Source: a bacterium (lineage in GTDB: Bacteria > Desulfobacterota > DSWW01). From it: a stretch of DNA of 64,000 nucleotides. Positions 48,586 to 57,194 of the stretch are shown one piece after another (positions within the stretch are counted from its first letter, which is position 1; each line of letters starts with the position of its first letter). Location of the stretch: the NCBI GenBank assembly GCA_028277985.1, contig JANQFG010000106.1, positions 116,939-180,938 of the forward strand. Direction: 5' to 3'. Below the pieces are notes generated by a model. That model worked only from the letters and a program-made list of their open reading frames with translations, did no database searches and was not told the DNA's origin. Made by a program: the position numbers and the translations under genes.

Positions 48586-49566
48586 CTAACCTTTGTCCTT
48601 CAGCTGTTCTGCCATCTGCTTTGCGAAGTACGTAATAATCAGGTCCGCGCCGGCCCGCTTGATGCTCATCAGGATTTCCGGCACGATCCTCTCTTCGTCG
48701 ACCCATCCACGGGCCGCTGCCGCCTTGACCATGGCGTACTCCCCGCTCACATTGTAGGCGGCCAGGGGATGGAGGAAGAGCTCTCTTGCTTCCCTGAGTA
48801 CGTCCAGATAGGCGAGTGCCGGCTTGACCATGACGATGTCGGCCCCCTCTTCGATGTCCAGCTCGATCTCGCGCATCGCCTCCCTGTGGTTGGCCGGATC
48901 CATCTGGTACGAGCGTCGATCCCCAAAGGCGGGCGTGCTTTCCGCCGCCTCCCGGAAGGGGCCGTAGAAGGCGGAAGCAAACTTTGCCGCGTAGCTCATG
49001 ATCGGTATACGGATAAATCCGCCTTCATCCAGGGCGGATCGAATCGCCCCGACCCTTCCGTCCATCATGTCGGAGGGCGCTACCATGTCGGCACCCGCCT
49101 CCACATGGGACACGGCCATCCTTGCCAGCAGATCGAGGGTCGCGTCGTTGTCGACCTCCTCTCCGTCCAACACGCCGCAGTGCCCATGGGATGTGTATTC
49201 GCAGAGACAGACATCGGTGATCACGACCAGCTCCGGGACCTCCTTCTTGATCGTACGGATTGCCTGCTGCACGACACCTTTCTCGTCGAGAGCTGCAGAG
49301 CCTGTCGGGTCCTTGTTCTCGGGGATTCCGAAGAGGAGGACCGAGCCGAGGTCCAGCGAGGCGATCTCGGCGATCTCCGTCTGAAGGCGGTCCGGAGAAA
49401 ACCGCGAGATGCCCGGCATGGAAGAGATCTCCTCGACAATCCCTTTGCCCTCCTGGATGAACAGCGGGTAGATGAGCGAAGAAGGGTGCAGCCGGGTTTC
49501 CTGTATCATCCCTCGAAGAACGCCTGTCCTTCGCAGCCTTCGCATCCGTTCCGTAGGGTAGGGCAT
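48586..49566 (-). CDS. hemB: Delta-aminolevulinic acid dehydratase (porphobilinogen synthase)
   Basis: 326 aa from the ATG at 49566 with GGAGG 5-6 bases upstream. Condenses two 5-aminolevulinate molecules to porphobilinogen. Two Schiff-base lysine regions: [17 protein letters not shown] and [11 protein letters not shown]. The metal region [17 protein letters not shown] contains the three Cys of the zinc-binding class (C-x-C-x8-C type). Allosteric site residues ([10 protein letters not shown] ... ) fit. Last gene of the ccsA-hemACDB operon, 37 bp after hemD. Confidence 0.97.
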   Translation of the reverse strand: MPYPTERMRRLRRTGVLRGMIQETRLHPSSLIYPLFIQEGKGIVEEISSMPGISRFSPDRLQTEIAEIASLDLGSVLLFGIPENKDPTGSAALDEKGVVQQAIRTIKKEVPELVVITDVCLCEYTSHGHCGVLDGEEVDNDATLDLLARMAVSHVEAGADMVAPSDMMDGRVGAIRSALDEGGFIRIPIMSYAAKFASAFYGPFREAAESTPAFGDRRSYQMDPANHREAMREIELDIEEGADIVMVKPALAYLDVLREARELFLHPLAAYNVSGEYAMVKAAAARGWVDEERIVPEILMSIKRAGADLIITYFAKQMAEQLKDKG

Positions 49567-49603
49567 GGGAACCTCCGAATTGCCTTCTCGTGTCAATCCA
49601 AAC

Positions 49604-50395
49604 TCAACCCAACCTCTGGGCATGATCCTCGATCGCCTTTACGAGGCCCGGGATCGTGGAAGAAGAAGCCGTCAGGATACGATCGAATCCCTCAATGCGT
49701 GCGGTTGAAGCCGTGATCTCCCCGATGCAGGCAGCCGTGATCCTCCGCCATCCTTCCCTTGCCGGGCCGGAACCGGCCAGCGCCGTAAAGGCGCTCACTG
49801 TGGAGCTGCTCGTGAAGGCGAGATAGTCCAGCTTCTCCTTTGTCAGGATTTCCTGCAGCCGACCCGCGTTCTCGTCTGCTCTACGGGTCTCGTAGACCAC
49901 CGCTACGTCGACCCGCGCACCCCTTTCCTCCAGGAACCCGGGAAGCCACTCCCGGGCCTTCCTCGCCCGGGGAAACAGGAAGCTCTTTCCCTGAACCCCT
50001 TCTTGTTCCAGCAGGGAAGCAAGTCCCTCCGCCTGGTACTGACGCGGCAGGCGCTCCACGTGGATCCCGCGGGAGGCGAGTGCTTCCGAGGTTACGGGGC
50101 CGACCGTATAGGCCTTTATCCCTTGCGCCTTGTTCGGCGGGATCCCTCGTTCTTCCATCCTCCTGAAAAAGTACTCCACTGCATTCACACTCGTGAACAG
50201 CAGTCCGTCATAGCCGGACAGGCGTTCCAGGCACCGGTCCACAGGGGCCCAGTCGGAAGGGGGCGAGAAGGTGATCAGGGGGCAGATCACGGTTGTTGCG
50301 CCTCGTTCGTCCAGGGATCGCGAGAGCGCCCCTGCCTGGGAAACCTCCCGTGTCACCAGAACCGTCTTACCCGTGAGCGGCTGCTTGCCCGGCAC
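49604..50395 (-). CDS. hemD: Uroporphyrinogen-III synthase
   Basis: 263 aa from a GTG at 50395, which has TTGGAG 7 bases upstream and lies 4 bases after the hemC stop region; longer in-frame starts would overlap hemC extensively. Cyclises hydroxymethylbilane with inversion of ring D. The sequence is poorly conserved across the family. [35 protein letters not shown] and [15 protein letters not shown] match the first domain; [15 protein letters not shown] and [13 protein letters not shown] match the second. No fusion to a methyltransferase. Confidence 0.93.
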   Translation of the reverse strand: MPGKQPLTGKTVLVTREVSQAGALSRSLDERGATTVICPLITFSPPSDWAPVDRCLERLSGYDGLLFTSVNAVEYFFRRMEERGIPPNKAQGIKAYTVGPVTSEALASRGIHVERLPRQYQAEGLASLLEQEGVQGKSFLFPRARKAREWLPGFLEERGARVDVAVVYETRRADENAGRLQEILTKEKLDYLAFTSSSTVSAFTALAGSGPAREGWRRITAACIGEITASTARIEGFDRILTASSSTIPGLVKAIEDHAQRLG

Positions 50396-50399
50396 GGTA

Positions 50400-51338
50400 T
50401 CACTCCAACTCGGTTCGTGCGATCTCGTCCAGGATCTCCTGACCGCCGGCCTGCCGGATCTGTTCGGCAAGGTTCCTGCCGAGTGAGGCGGCATCCTCGG
50501 GTCTTCCCTGACAGCTCTTCCGAATACAAACCGATCCGTCCAGGCTCGCGACCAGACCGACCAGGGTCAGGGTCCCGTTCGACAGCTCTCCGTGGCACGC
50601 CACGGGAACGTGGCATCCGCCTTCCATGGTTTCCAGGAAGGCGCGCTCGCCGGTCACCGTCGTGGCGGTTCGTGTGTCGTGTATGGGTCGAAGCGTCTCC
50701 AGCAGAGCCTCGTCATCCTCTCGGATCTCGATCGCCAGGGCCCCCTGGCCGATCGCCGGCAGACAGATGTCAGGCTCGAGCACCTGGCTGACCTTGTGGG
50801 CCAGCTCCAACCGGTTCAGCCCTGCCAGGGCCAGAACGATCGCGTCGAACCGCCCCTCCTCCAGCCTGCGAAGCCTTGTTTCCACGTTGCCCCTCGCAGG
50901 TGCGGTCGTCAGGTCCTTTCGATAGAAACGAAGCTGGGAAGCCCGCCTCAGGCTGCTCGTGCCGATGCAGGCCCCGGCGGGCAGGTCGGCCAGACGCAGA
51001 TCCGGTTCTCCGCAGATGAGCGCGTCTCTCGGGTCCTCGCGGGCCGGGATTGCCCCCAGTGCGAGCCCGGGAGGGAGCTCGGAAGGTAGATCCTTCATAC
51101 TGTGCACGGCCAGGTCGACCTCCTTCCGGAGCAGGGCGTCCTCGATCGCCTTTACGAAGAGTCCCTTCCCGCCAAAGCGGGCCAGCGAGACCTCCAGAAT
51201 CTTGTCGCCCTCGGTCACGATGCGAGTCAGGGTGCACCGCAGGCCCGGATGATGGCCTTCGAGCAGAGCCTTGATGTGCTCTGCCTGCCACAAGGCGAGT
51301 GGGCTGCGACGCGTTCCTATGCGCAATGTCCTTCCCAT
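50400..51338 (-). CDS. hemC: Hydroxymethylbilane synthase (porphobilinogen deaminase)
   Basis: 312 aa. Polymerises four porphobilinogens to hydroxymethylbilane. RIGTRRSPLALWQ at the start, HSMKDLPSELP with the catalytic Asp of 'HS.KD.P', IGTSSLRRASQL, RGNVETRLRRLE, and ERAFLETMEGGCHVPVACHG with the Cys that carries the dipyrromethane cofactor. Full length. It begins 3 bases after the hemA stop and is followed by hemD after 4 bases. Confidence 0.97.
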   Translation of the reverse strand: MGRTLRIGTRRSPLALWQAEHIKALLEGHHPGLRCTLTRIVTEGDKILEVSLARFGGKGLFVKAIEDALLRKEVDLAVHSMKDLPSELPPGLALGAIPAREDPRDALICGEPDLRLADLPAGACIGTSSLRRASQLRFYRKDLTTAPARGNVETRLRRLEEGRFDAIVLALAGLNRLELAHKVSQVLEPDICLPAIGQGALAIEIREDDEALLETLRPIHDTRTATTVTGERAFLETMEGGCHVPVACHGELSNGTLTLVGLVASLDGSVCIRKSCQGRPEDAASLGRNLAEQIRQAGGQEILDEIARTELE

Positions 51339-51341
51339 TCC

Positions 51342-52622
51342 CTATCCCTTTTTCGGCCCGAGCGAGAAGAGCTTTCGGACCGCCTCGACCAGCCCCGGGG
51401 TATCTCCCTTCTCCTCTGCCTTCTTCAGTGTGGCAACGGGATCGTGCAGGATCTTGTTCACGATGGCCTGGCTCATTGCCTCGAGCGCCTTCCGGTCCTT
51501 ATCCGACACGGGGGCCTGGAGAAGTGAAAGAGCCTTTTCGAACTCACCCTGTCGTATCTTCTCGGCCCGCTCACGCAGCGAGACGATGGTAGGGACGAGA
51601 TTCAGGCTGCTGATCCATGCGAGGAACGCCCGCACCTCGTCCTGAACAATCGACTCTGCCCGCTTCAGCTCCTTCTTCCGCTCTTCCATGTTTGCCTGCA
51701 GAACGTTCTGCAGATCATCGATGTCGTATAGATAGACGTTGTCGATCGTGTTCACCTCCGGGTCGATATTGCGGGGCACGGCGATGTCGATGATGAAGAC
51801 CGGCTTGTGCCTTCTCGTCCGCATCGCTTCCCGGATCTGGTCGACCCTGAGGATGTAGTCGGGCGCGGCAGTGGAACAGAGCAGGATATCGATCTGGGAC
51901 AGGGAAGCTGGGATGGCCTCCAGCGGAATCGCGTCTCCCTCGAAAGAAGCGGCCAGTTTCCGCGCATTCTCCAGGGTCCGGCTGGCAACGAGGATCTTCG
52001 CGATCCCGTTGCTCGCCAGATGGCGTGCCGCGAGCTCGGCCATTTCGCCCGCACCGGCGAGAAGGGCCTGCCGATCGCTCAGGTCGCCGAAGATCTTCTT
52101 GGCCAGCTCGACAGCCACGTAGCTCACCGATACAGCGCGCGACGCCAGCTCGGTCTCGGTGCGTACGCGCTTCGAAACGTGGAAGCACTTGTGGCAGAGC
52201 CGGTTCAGGATCGTGCCGACCGCCTTCTGGTGTACTGCCTGTCTGTACGCCTCCTTGACCTGCCCCGCGATCTGGGGTTCACCGACCACCATCGAGTCCA
52301 TACCGGACGTGACCCGAAACAGATGGGCAATCGCCTTGTGATACCCGTACTGATAGTGAAACCTGCGCCAGTCGTCCTCCTCGAGGTCGAACCGCTCTTT
52401 GAAGTGGTCGCGGACCATCCGGTCGACCCGATCCGATTTCTCTTCCGTAACCAGGTAGAGCTCGATACGGTTGCACGTCGACAGAACCAGTGCTTCCTGA
52501 ATGGCGGACCGCTCTTTGAGCCACTGCAGGGTCTGCTCGAGGGAATCCCCGGTGAGGGCGAGCCTTTCCCGGATCGCCACCGGCGCGGTTTCGTGATTCA
52601 ACCCGATGCAGAGAATCTCCAT
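51342..52622 (-). CDS. hemA: Glutamyl-tRNA reductase
   Basis: 426 aa. NADPH-dependent reduction of glutamyl-tRNA to glutamate-1-semialdehyde, the committed step of C5-pathway heme synthesis. GLNHETAPVAIRERLA at the start, catalytic Cys in VLSTCNRIELYLV, GMDSMVVGEPQIAGQVKEAY, a Rossmann domain (LLAGAGEMAELAARHLASNG), and a C-terminal dimerisation helix domain. Part of ccsA-hemACDB. Glutamate-1-semialdehyde aminotransferase (hemL) is not in the window. Confidence 0.97.
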   Translation of the reverse strand: MEILCIGLNHETAPVAIRERLALTGDSLEQTLQWLKERSAIQEALVLSTCNRIELYLVTEEKSDRVDRMVRDHFKERFDLEEDDWRRFHYQYGYHKAIAHLFRVTSGMDSMVVGEPQIAGQVKEAYRQAVHQKAVGTILNRLCHKCFHVSKRVRTETELASRAVSVSYVAVELAKKIFGDLSDRQALLAGAGEMAELAARHLASNGIAKILVASRTLENARKLAASFEGDAIPLEAIPASLSQIDILLCSTAAPDYILRVDQIREAMRTRRHKPVFIIDIAVPRNIDPEVNTIDNVYLYDIDDLQNVLQANMEERKKELKRAESIVQDEVRAFLAWISSLNLVPTIVSLRERAEKIRQGEFEKALSLLQAPVSDKDRKALEAMSQAIVNKILHDPVATLKKAEEKGDTPGLVEAVRKLFSLGPKKG

Positions 52623-52656
52623 GATTCTTCCACGTCCCTCGACGAACCCAAGGTGT

Positions 52657-53457
52657 CTATTGCTGGAAATGCGAGAGCTGCAAGAAGGTGATGAGGATCA
52701 CCAGGAATCCGATCACGTTCATCCAGGCGATCCTTCGGCCTCTCCACCCGGCAATGAGCCTTCCGTGAAGCAGACCCGCATAGAGAAACCAGATCAGCAG
52801 GCTCGCGGTCTGCCTACCGTCCTGCCAGTCGATGTATCCTCCCTGAATCGATTTCAGCCAGATGGACCCGGTCAGGATCCCGACGGTCAGAAGGGGAAAT
52901 CCGATGCTGATACAGCGGTAGCTCAACCGGTCCAGCACCTCGAGGGAAGGCAAACGGTAGTAGAGCGGGCCGATCTTCTTTTTCTTCAGGATTGTCTCCT
53001 GGATGAGGTACATGGCCGCAAAGCAGGCCGAAACCCCGAGCAGGGCATCTCCCAGGAAGGCGAACCAGACGTGTGCCGGCAGCCAGTGGCTGTCGAGGAG
53101 CCGGTCCAGTGGGACGATCTCCTTGGACCGAAAGCTCGCCATGAGCAGCAGCCCCAGCGCCAGGGGGGTCATGAAGGCCCCGAGCACGGGCAGGGTGTGG
53201 CGGATCTGGACGGCCAGGTAGACAGCGACCAGCAGCCAGGAGAAAAAGATCAATGATTCGAAACGACTCGTGACAGGAGTGTACCCGGCCTCCAGATATC
53301 GGGTCACGATGCTCGCCGTGTGAAACAGAAACCCGATAATCAGGAGCACGCGCGAGGTCATCCAGACCGGCTTCTTGACCCAGATGAGATACGCAAGGTA
53401 TCCGATGGTTGCGACCGAATAGGCCAGGAGCGTAAGGTAGAATAGCTGGACGTTCAT
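52657..53457 (-). CDS. CcsA/HemX-type cytochrome c assembly protein
   Basis: 266 aa with seven or eight hydrophobic helices over the full length. The pattern is that of CcsA/CcmC/HemX proteins that bring heme across the membrane for cytochrome c maturation. The tryptophan-rich WWD signature is weak here (GGYIDWQDGRQTASL keeps an aromatic and acidic core but not WGxxWxWD), so it may be a HemX-like regulator of hemA rather than a heme handler; HemX proteins in other bacteria also lie next to hemA. Conserved His in HTASIVTRY and HVWFAFLGDALLG. First gene of the heme operon, 34 bp before hemA. Confidence 0.8.
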   Translation of the reverse strand: MNVQLFYLTLLAYSVATIGYLAYLIWVKKPVWMTSRVLLIIGFLFHTASIVTRYLEAGYTPVTSRFESLIFFSWLLVAVYLAVQIRHTLPVLGAFMTPLALGLLLMASFRSKEIVPLDRLLDSHWLPAHVWFAFLGDALLGVSACFAAMYLIQETILKKKKIGPLYYRLPSLEVLDRLSYRCISIGFPLLTVGILTGSIWLKSIQGGYIDWQDGRQTASLLIWFLYAGLLHGRLIAGWRGRRIAWMNVIGFLVILITFLQLSHFQQ

Positions 53458-53703
53458 GGGAAGGCCCTGTCTGGGGTTCCGAAGTTTCGTGCCCTAGGCG
53501 GACTGGGTTGAAAAAGCCTGCAACTTCAGACGGTTCTCTTCTTTTACGGTACTGTATCCTCTCAAAGGCTTTCTTGCAAGGAGGGGGATCGGCTCCTCCT
53601 CGCCCCGGATCGTTGACTTCGGGCTCGCTCACGAATAAGTTCGCAGGGAAGGAGTCAACTGCTTCGGAGGTGATCGCCCCCCTTGAACTCACGATTTCGT
53701 CTT

Positions 53704-53729
53704 CGTGCCCGTGCGCGTGCCCGTGCCCG
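53704..53729. repeat. GTGCCC-type hexamer tract before the peptide-binding gene
   Basis: Four close copies of GTGCCC/GTGCGC directly upstream of the ATG at 53734. The same type of tract (GGGCACG in reverse complement) occurs in the repeats near 41275-41290 and 41535-41550. It would place the start right after the tract. Confidence 0.6.
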
Positions 53730-53733
53730 AAAC

Positions 53734-55290
53734 ATGATGGAAGGCCACAGAGTAGCCCCGATCCTCCGCCCAGCGGGCGTAGTGATCGCGCTCCTCCTCG
53801 CCCTCTCCGGGTGCCAGGAAGAGGACCTGCTCGGCCAGGGGATTCTGGTGTTGGGCCTCGAGGCGAACCCGACCAACCTGGACCCCCGGCTCTCCGCGGA
53901 TGCGGCTTCGTCACGCATCAATGAGCTTCTCTACAGCCGCCTCTTCCGCAAGGATGAGGCGGGTGAACCGGAGGAAGACATCGTCGAGGAGTGGGAGCAG
54001 ACCGACCCGACGACTTACCGGTTCCGCATCCGAGAGGGAATCCGGTTCCACGACGGTCGCCCGCTTACCGCGCACGATGTGCGCTACACCTTTCAGAGCA
54101 TGATGGATCCGGCCCTCGGTTCGCCTCTTCGAAGCTCCTACCAGATGATCGAGTCGATCGACTGCCCGGGTCCGCATACGATTCTGTTCCATCTCAGCGA
54201 GCCCTACGCTTCCCTTCTGATCAACCTGGACCTTGGTATTCTGCCGCGGCCGAAGGGACAGGGCGACGGGGAGCAGAGCCCGGACGGACACATCGGGAGC
54301 GGCCCGTTCCAATTCGTTTCCTGGACCCAGAATCACGAGATCCGTCTCAAGGCGAACCCGGGCTACTTCGGTGGCGCGCCCAGGCTCGAGGAGGTTCGCT
54401 TCAGAATCGTGCCGGACGATACGGTACGAATCCTGGAGCTCAGGAAGGGAACGATCCACCTCCTTCAGAACGACATCGAGCCGGAGGTGTTGCGCAGCCT
54501 GGAAAAGGATCCCCGTTTCGTCTTCCAGAAGCGGCAGGGCACCAACTACTCCTACATGGGGTTCAATCTCAAGGATCCGATCCTGAGCTCTCTCAAGGTG
54601 AGGCAGGCGATCGCGCACGGTATCGACCGAAAGGCGATCATCGAGCATCTTCTCGGTGGGCTTGCCGTGCCGGCCACGGGCGTCCTCTCCCCACTGAACT
54701 GGTCATACGAACCGGCCGTGGAGGGCTACGGATACGATCCGCAGAAGGCGAGACGTCTCCTCGACGAGGCCGGGTACAAAGACCCGGATGGTCCGGGGCC
54801 TGCGAAACGGTTCACCCTCAATTACAAAACCTCTCAGAACGAGCTGAGACGCAGGATCGGGGAGGCGATCCAGGGCCTCCTGGGGGAGGTCGGGATCGAT
54901 GTGAAGATGCGCTCCTATGAATGGGGTACCTTCTTTGCCGACATCCGGAAGGGCAATTTCCAGATCTACACCTTGACCTGGGTGGGGATCACCGATCCTG
55001 ACATCTACTACTATATCTTCCATTCGAAGAGCATCCCCCCGAACGGCGCGAACCGGGGGCACTACCTGAACCCGGAAATGGATCGCCTGATCGAACGGGG
55101 AAGGGTTCTCATGGATCGGGAGGAACGAAAAAAGGTCTACGGCCGAATCCAGAAGATCACGGCCAGGGACCTGCCGTACGTGAGCCTCTGGAACGAGGTG
55201 AACGTGGTTGCCATGGATCGCCGGGTACGGGGGTTCGTTCTCCGCCCCGACGGCGACATGCTCTCGCTCAAGGATGTGTGGATCGAATAG
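53734..55290 (+). CDS. Peptide/oligopeptide ABC importer, substrate-binding lipoprotein
   Basis: 518 aa from the first ATG at 53734, near the end of a run of GTGCCC-type repeats; the next codon, at 53737, is also ATG. Neither has a strong ribosome binding site. The signal ends in LALSGC, a good lipobox with Cys27, so the protein should be lipid-anchored in the periplasm. The mature domain is SBP family 5: ANPTNLDPRLSADAAS, EWEQTDPTTYRFRIREGIRFHDGRPLTAHDVRYTFQSM, and IGSGPFQFVSW. Ligand specificity unknown. It heads dppBC-like permeases with 26-bp spacing. Confidence 0.9.
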   Translation: MMEGHRVAPILRPAGVVIALLLALSGCQEEDLLGQGILVLGLEANPTNLDPRLSADAASSRINELLYSRLFRKDEAGEPEEDIVEEWEQTDPTTYRFRIREGIRFHDGRPLTAHDVRYTFQSMMDPALGSPLRSSYQMIESIDCPGPHTILFHLSEPYASLLINLDLGILPRPKGQGDGEQSPDGHIGSGPFQFVSWTQNHEIRLKANPGYFGGAPRLEEVRFRIVPDDTVRILELRKGTIHLLQNDIEPEVLRSLEKDPRFVFQKRQGTNYSYMGFNLKDPILSSLKVRQAIAHGIDRKAIIEHLLGGLAVPATGVLSPLNWSYEPAVEGYGYDPQKARRLLDEAGYKDPDGPGPAKRFTLNYKTSQNELRRRIGEAIQGLLGEVGIDVKMRSYEWGTFFADIRKGNFQIYTLTWVGITDPDIYYYIFHSKSIPPNGANRGHYLNPEMDRLIERGRVLMDREERKKVYGRIQKITARDLPYVSLWNEVNVVAMDRRVRGFVLRPDGDMLSLKDVWIE

Positions 55291-55316
55291 AGAGGATCGG
55301 AAAACAAAGGATCGAC

Positions 55317-56249
55317 ATGCGTTCCTACCTCTTCCGGAGGCTGTTGCTCGCCCTGCCCGTCATCATGGGAGTGGTGACGCTCGTCTTTCTCCTGATCCAC
55401 ATGATCCCAGGGGATCCGGTCGAAATCATGCTCGGGGAGTCCGCGCTCCCGGCGGATCGCGATTCCCTGCGCGAGGCGCTGGGCCTCGATCGACCGATGC
55501 CCGAGCAGTACGTGTCCTTCCTTTGGGGGCTGTGCAGGGGAGATCTGGGCGTCTCCCTCCAACAGCGAAGGTCCGTGACCGCGCTGATAAGGGAACACTA
55601 TCCGGCGACCCTGGAGCTGACCTTTGCGGCGATGCTGATTTCCCTGATCATCGCGATCCCCGCAGGCATACTGAGCGCCTTGCGACAGTACTCGTTCTGG
55701 GACCATTCGACCATGTTCATGGCCCTGCTGGCCGTATCCATGCCGAACTTCTGGCTCGGGCCGCTCTTGATCTGGATTTTCTCGATACAGCTCGGATGGT
55801 TCCCCGTTTCCGGAAAGGGGGATCTCGCGCACCTCATGCTACCCGCCCTCACGCTCGGGGCGTCCATGGCCGCCATCGTGGCCCGCATGACTCGGTCCTC
55901 GGTCCTGGAGGTTCTCCGGGAAGACTACGTGATGACCGCACGCGCAAAGGGACTGTCCGAGACGAGGATCATCCTGAAACACGTGCTCAGAAATGCGATG
56001 TTGCCCGTCATGACCGTGGTGGGGCTGCAGTTCGGCGCCCTTCTGGCAGGAGCGGTCATCACCGAGACGATCTTCTCCTGGCCCGGTCTGGGCACGCTCA
56101 TGGTCAAGGCGATCCAGACCCGTGACTATCCGGTCGTACAGGGGTGCGTCCTGGTCATCGCCCTGAGCTACGTACTGGTCAATCTGCTCACAGATCTCCT
56201 TTACGGAATCATCGATCCCAGGATCCGGTATGAGTCGATTCGTGACTAG
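55317..56249 (+). CDS. Peptide ABC importer permease (DppB type)
   Basis: 310 aa from the ATG at 55317 with AAGGA 6 bases upstream. Six transmembrane helices. N-terminal LLLALPVIMGVVTLVFLLIHMIPGDP is typical of DppB/OppB, with the GDP before a periplasmic loop. The EAA-loop is RMTRSSVLEVLREDYVMTARAKGLSETRI..KH, the site that contacts the ATPase. It overlaps dppC-like by 20 bases (56230-56249). Confidence 0.95.
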   Translation: MRSYLFRRLLLALPVIMGVVTLVFLLIHMIPGDPVEIMLGESALPADRDSLREALGLDRPMPEQYVSFLWGLCRGDLGVSLQQRRSVTALIREHYPATLELTFAAMLISLIIAIPAGILSALRQYSFWDHSTMFMALLAVSMPNFWLGPLLIWIFSIQLGWFPVSGKGDLAHLMLPALTLGASMAAIVARMTRSSVLEVLREDYVMTARAKGLSETRIILKHVLRNAMLPVMTVVGLQFGALLAGAVITETIFSWPGLGTLMVKAIQTRDYPVVQGCVLVIALSYVLVNLLTDLLYGIIDPRIRYESIRD

Positions 56250-57060
56250 CATGTTTTCGCCGCTCTTCGGAGGCGCCCTGATCTTGATCGGGCTGGTCGG
56301 GCTCGCCCTGTTCGCCCCCTGGCTGGCTCCGCACGATCCTTCGGAGATTCATCTGGAGGCAAAGCTCATGGGGCCGACCCAAGAGAATCCTTTTGGCACG
56401 GATGCCCTGGGCCGGGATGTTCAGAGTCGGATCATCTACGGCGCGAGAGTGTCTGTCCTGGTAGGATTCTCTACGGTGTCGATCTGTTTCGTCGTTGGGA
56501 CGCTCATGGGATTTCTCGCCGGCTACTACGGCGGGTTGCTGGATGAGGCGATCATGCGGGGGGTGGACATCCTGCTCGCCTTTCCCGGCATCCTGCTCGC
56601 CATCGCGTTCACCGCCATTCTCGGCCCGAGCCTTCGAAACGTGATCCTTGCTCTCTGTGTGATGGGTTGGGTCGGCTATGCGAGGATCGTGCGTGCCCAG
56701 GTGCTGGCTCTGCGCGAATCGGAATTCGTTCTCGCGGCGCGCGCACTCGGCGTCCGCGACTCGAGGCTCCTGCTTCGGCACATCTTTCCGAACATTCTCG
56801 CGCCGCTGATCGTGGAAGCTACCTTCGGCATAGCGGGTGCGATCCTTGGCGAGGCCGGGCTGAGCTTCCTCGGCCTGGGAACACAGCCTCCTATTCCGAG
56901 CTGGGGCAGCATGCTGAACGAGGGAAGGCAGTTCCTGTTCGTTTCCCCGCACATGACCCTGGCGCCCGGGATTGCCATCATGACCGTGGTGCTGGCCCTG
57001 AATCTCCTGGGGGACGCCCTTCGGGACCGGTTCGATGTCAGGCGAGAAGGCCCCTGGTAG
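56230..57060 (+). CDS. Peptide ABC importer permease (DppC type)
   Basis: 276 aa. Six helices; N-terminal GLALFAPWLAPHDPSEIHLEAKLMGPTQENPFGTDALGRDVQSRII is the DppC/OppC signature ('hplGTDelGRDvlsR'). The EAA-loop is ARIVRAQVLALRESEFVLAARALGVRDSRLLLRHIFPN. Start overlaps dppB by 20 bases; an alternative ATG at 56251 lies directly after the dppB stop. No dppD/dppF ATPase gene follows: the next gene, 135 bp on, is a penicillin-binding protein. The ATPases must be encoded elsewhere. Confidence 0.95.
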   Translation: MSRFVTSMFSPLFGGALILIGLVGLALFAPWLAPHDPSEIHLEAKLMGPTQENPFGTDALGRDVQSRIIYGARVSVLVGFSTVSICFVVGTLMGFLAGYYGGLLDEAIMRGVDILLAFPGILLAIAFTAILGPSLRNVILALCVMGWVGYARIVRAQVLALRESEFVLAARALGVRDSRLLLRHIFPNILAPLIVEATFGIAGAILGEAGLSFLGLGTQPPIPSWGSMLNEGRQFLFVSPHMTLAPGIAIMTVVLALNLLGDALRDRFDVRREGPW

Positions 57061-57142
57061 GCCCGGGGGAAACAGGGTTTTCTCCGGCTTTTGGCGATTG
57101 ATATTCCTGCCGGATGTTGATAAGCTTTAAAGGTTTAAGGGG

Positions 57143-57171
57143 TTGACATCCTTACCTTTCTTCTGTCAGAT
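57143..57171 (+). promoter_or_regulatory. Candidate promoter of mrcA
   Basis: TTGACA (57143-57148), 17 bases, then TCAGAT (57166-57171). The -35 is consensus, the -10 is weak. About 24 bp remain to the ATG at 57195. Confidence 0.4.
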
Positions 57172-57194
57172 CGCTTCCACAAGCGCTTATCGGG

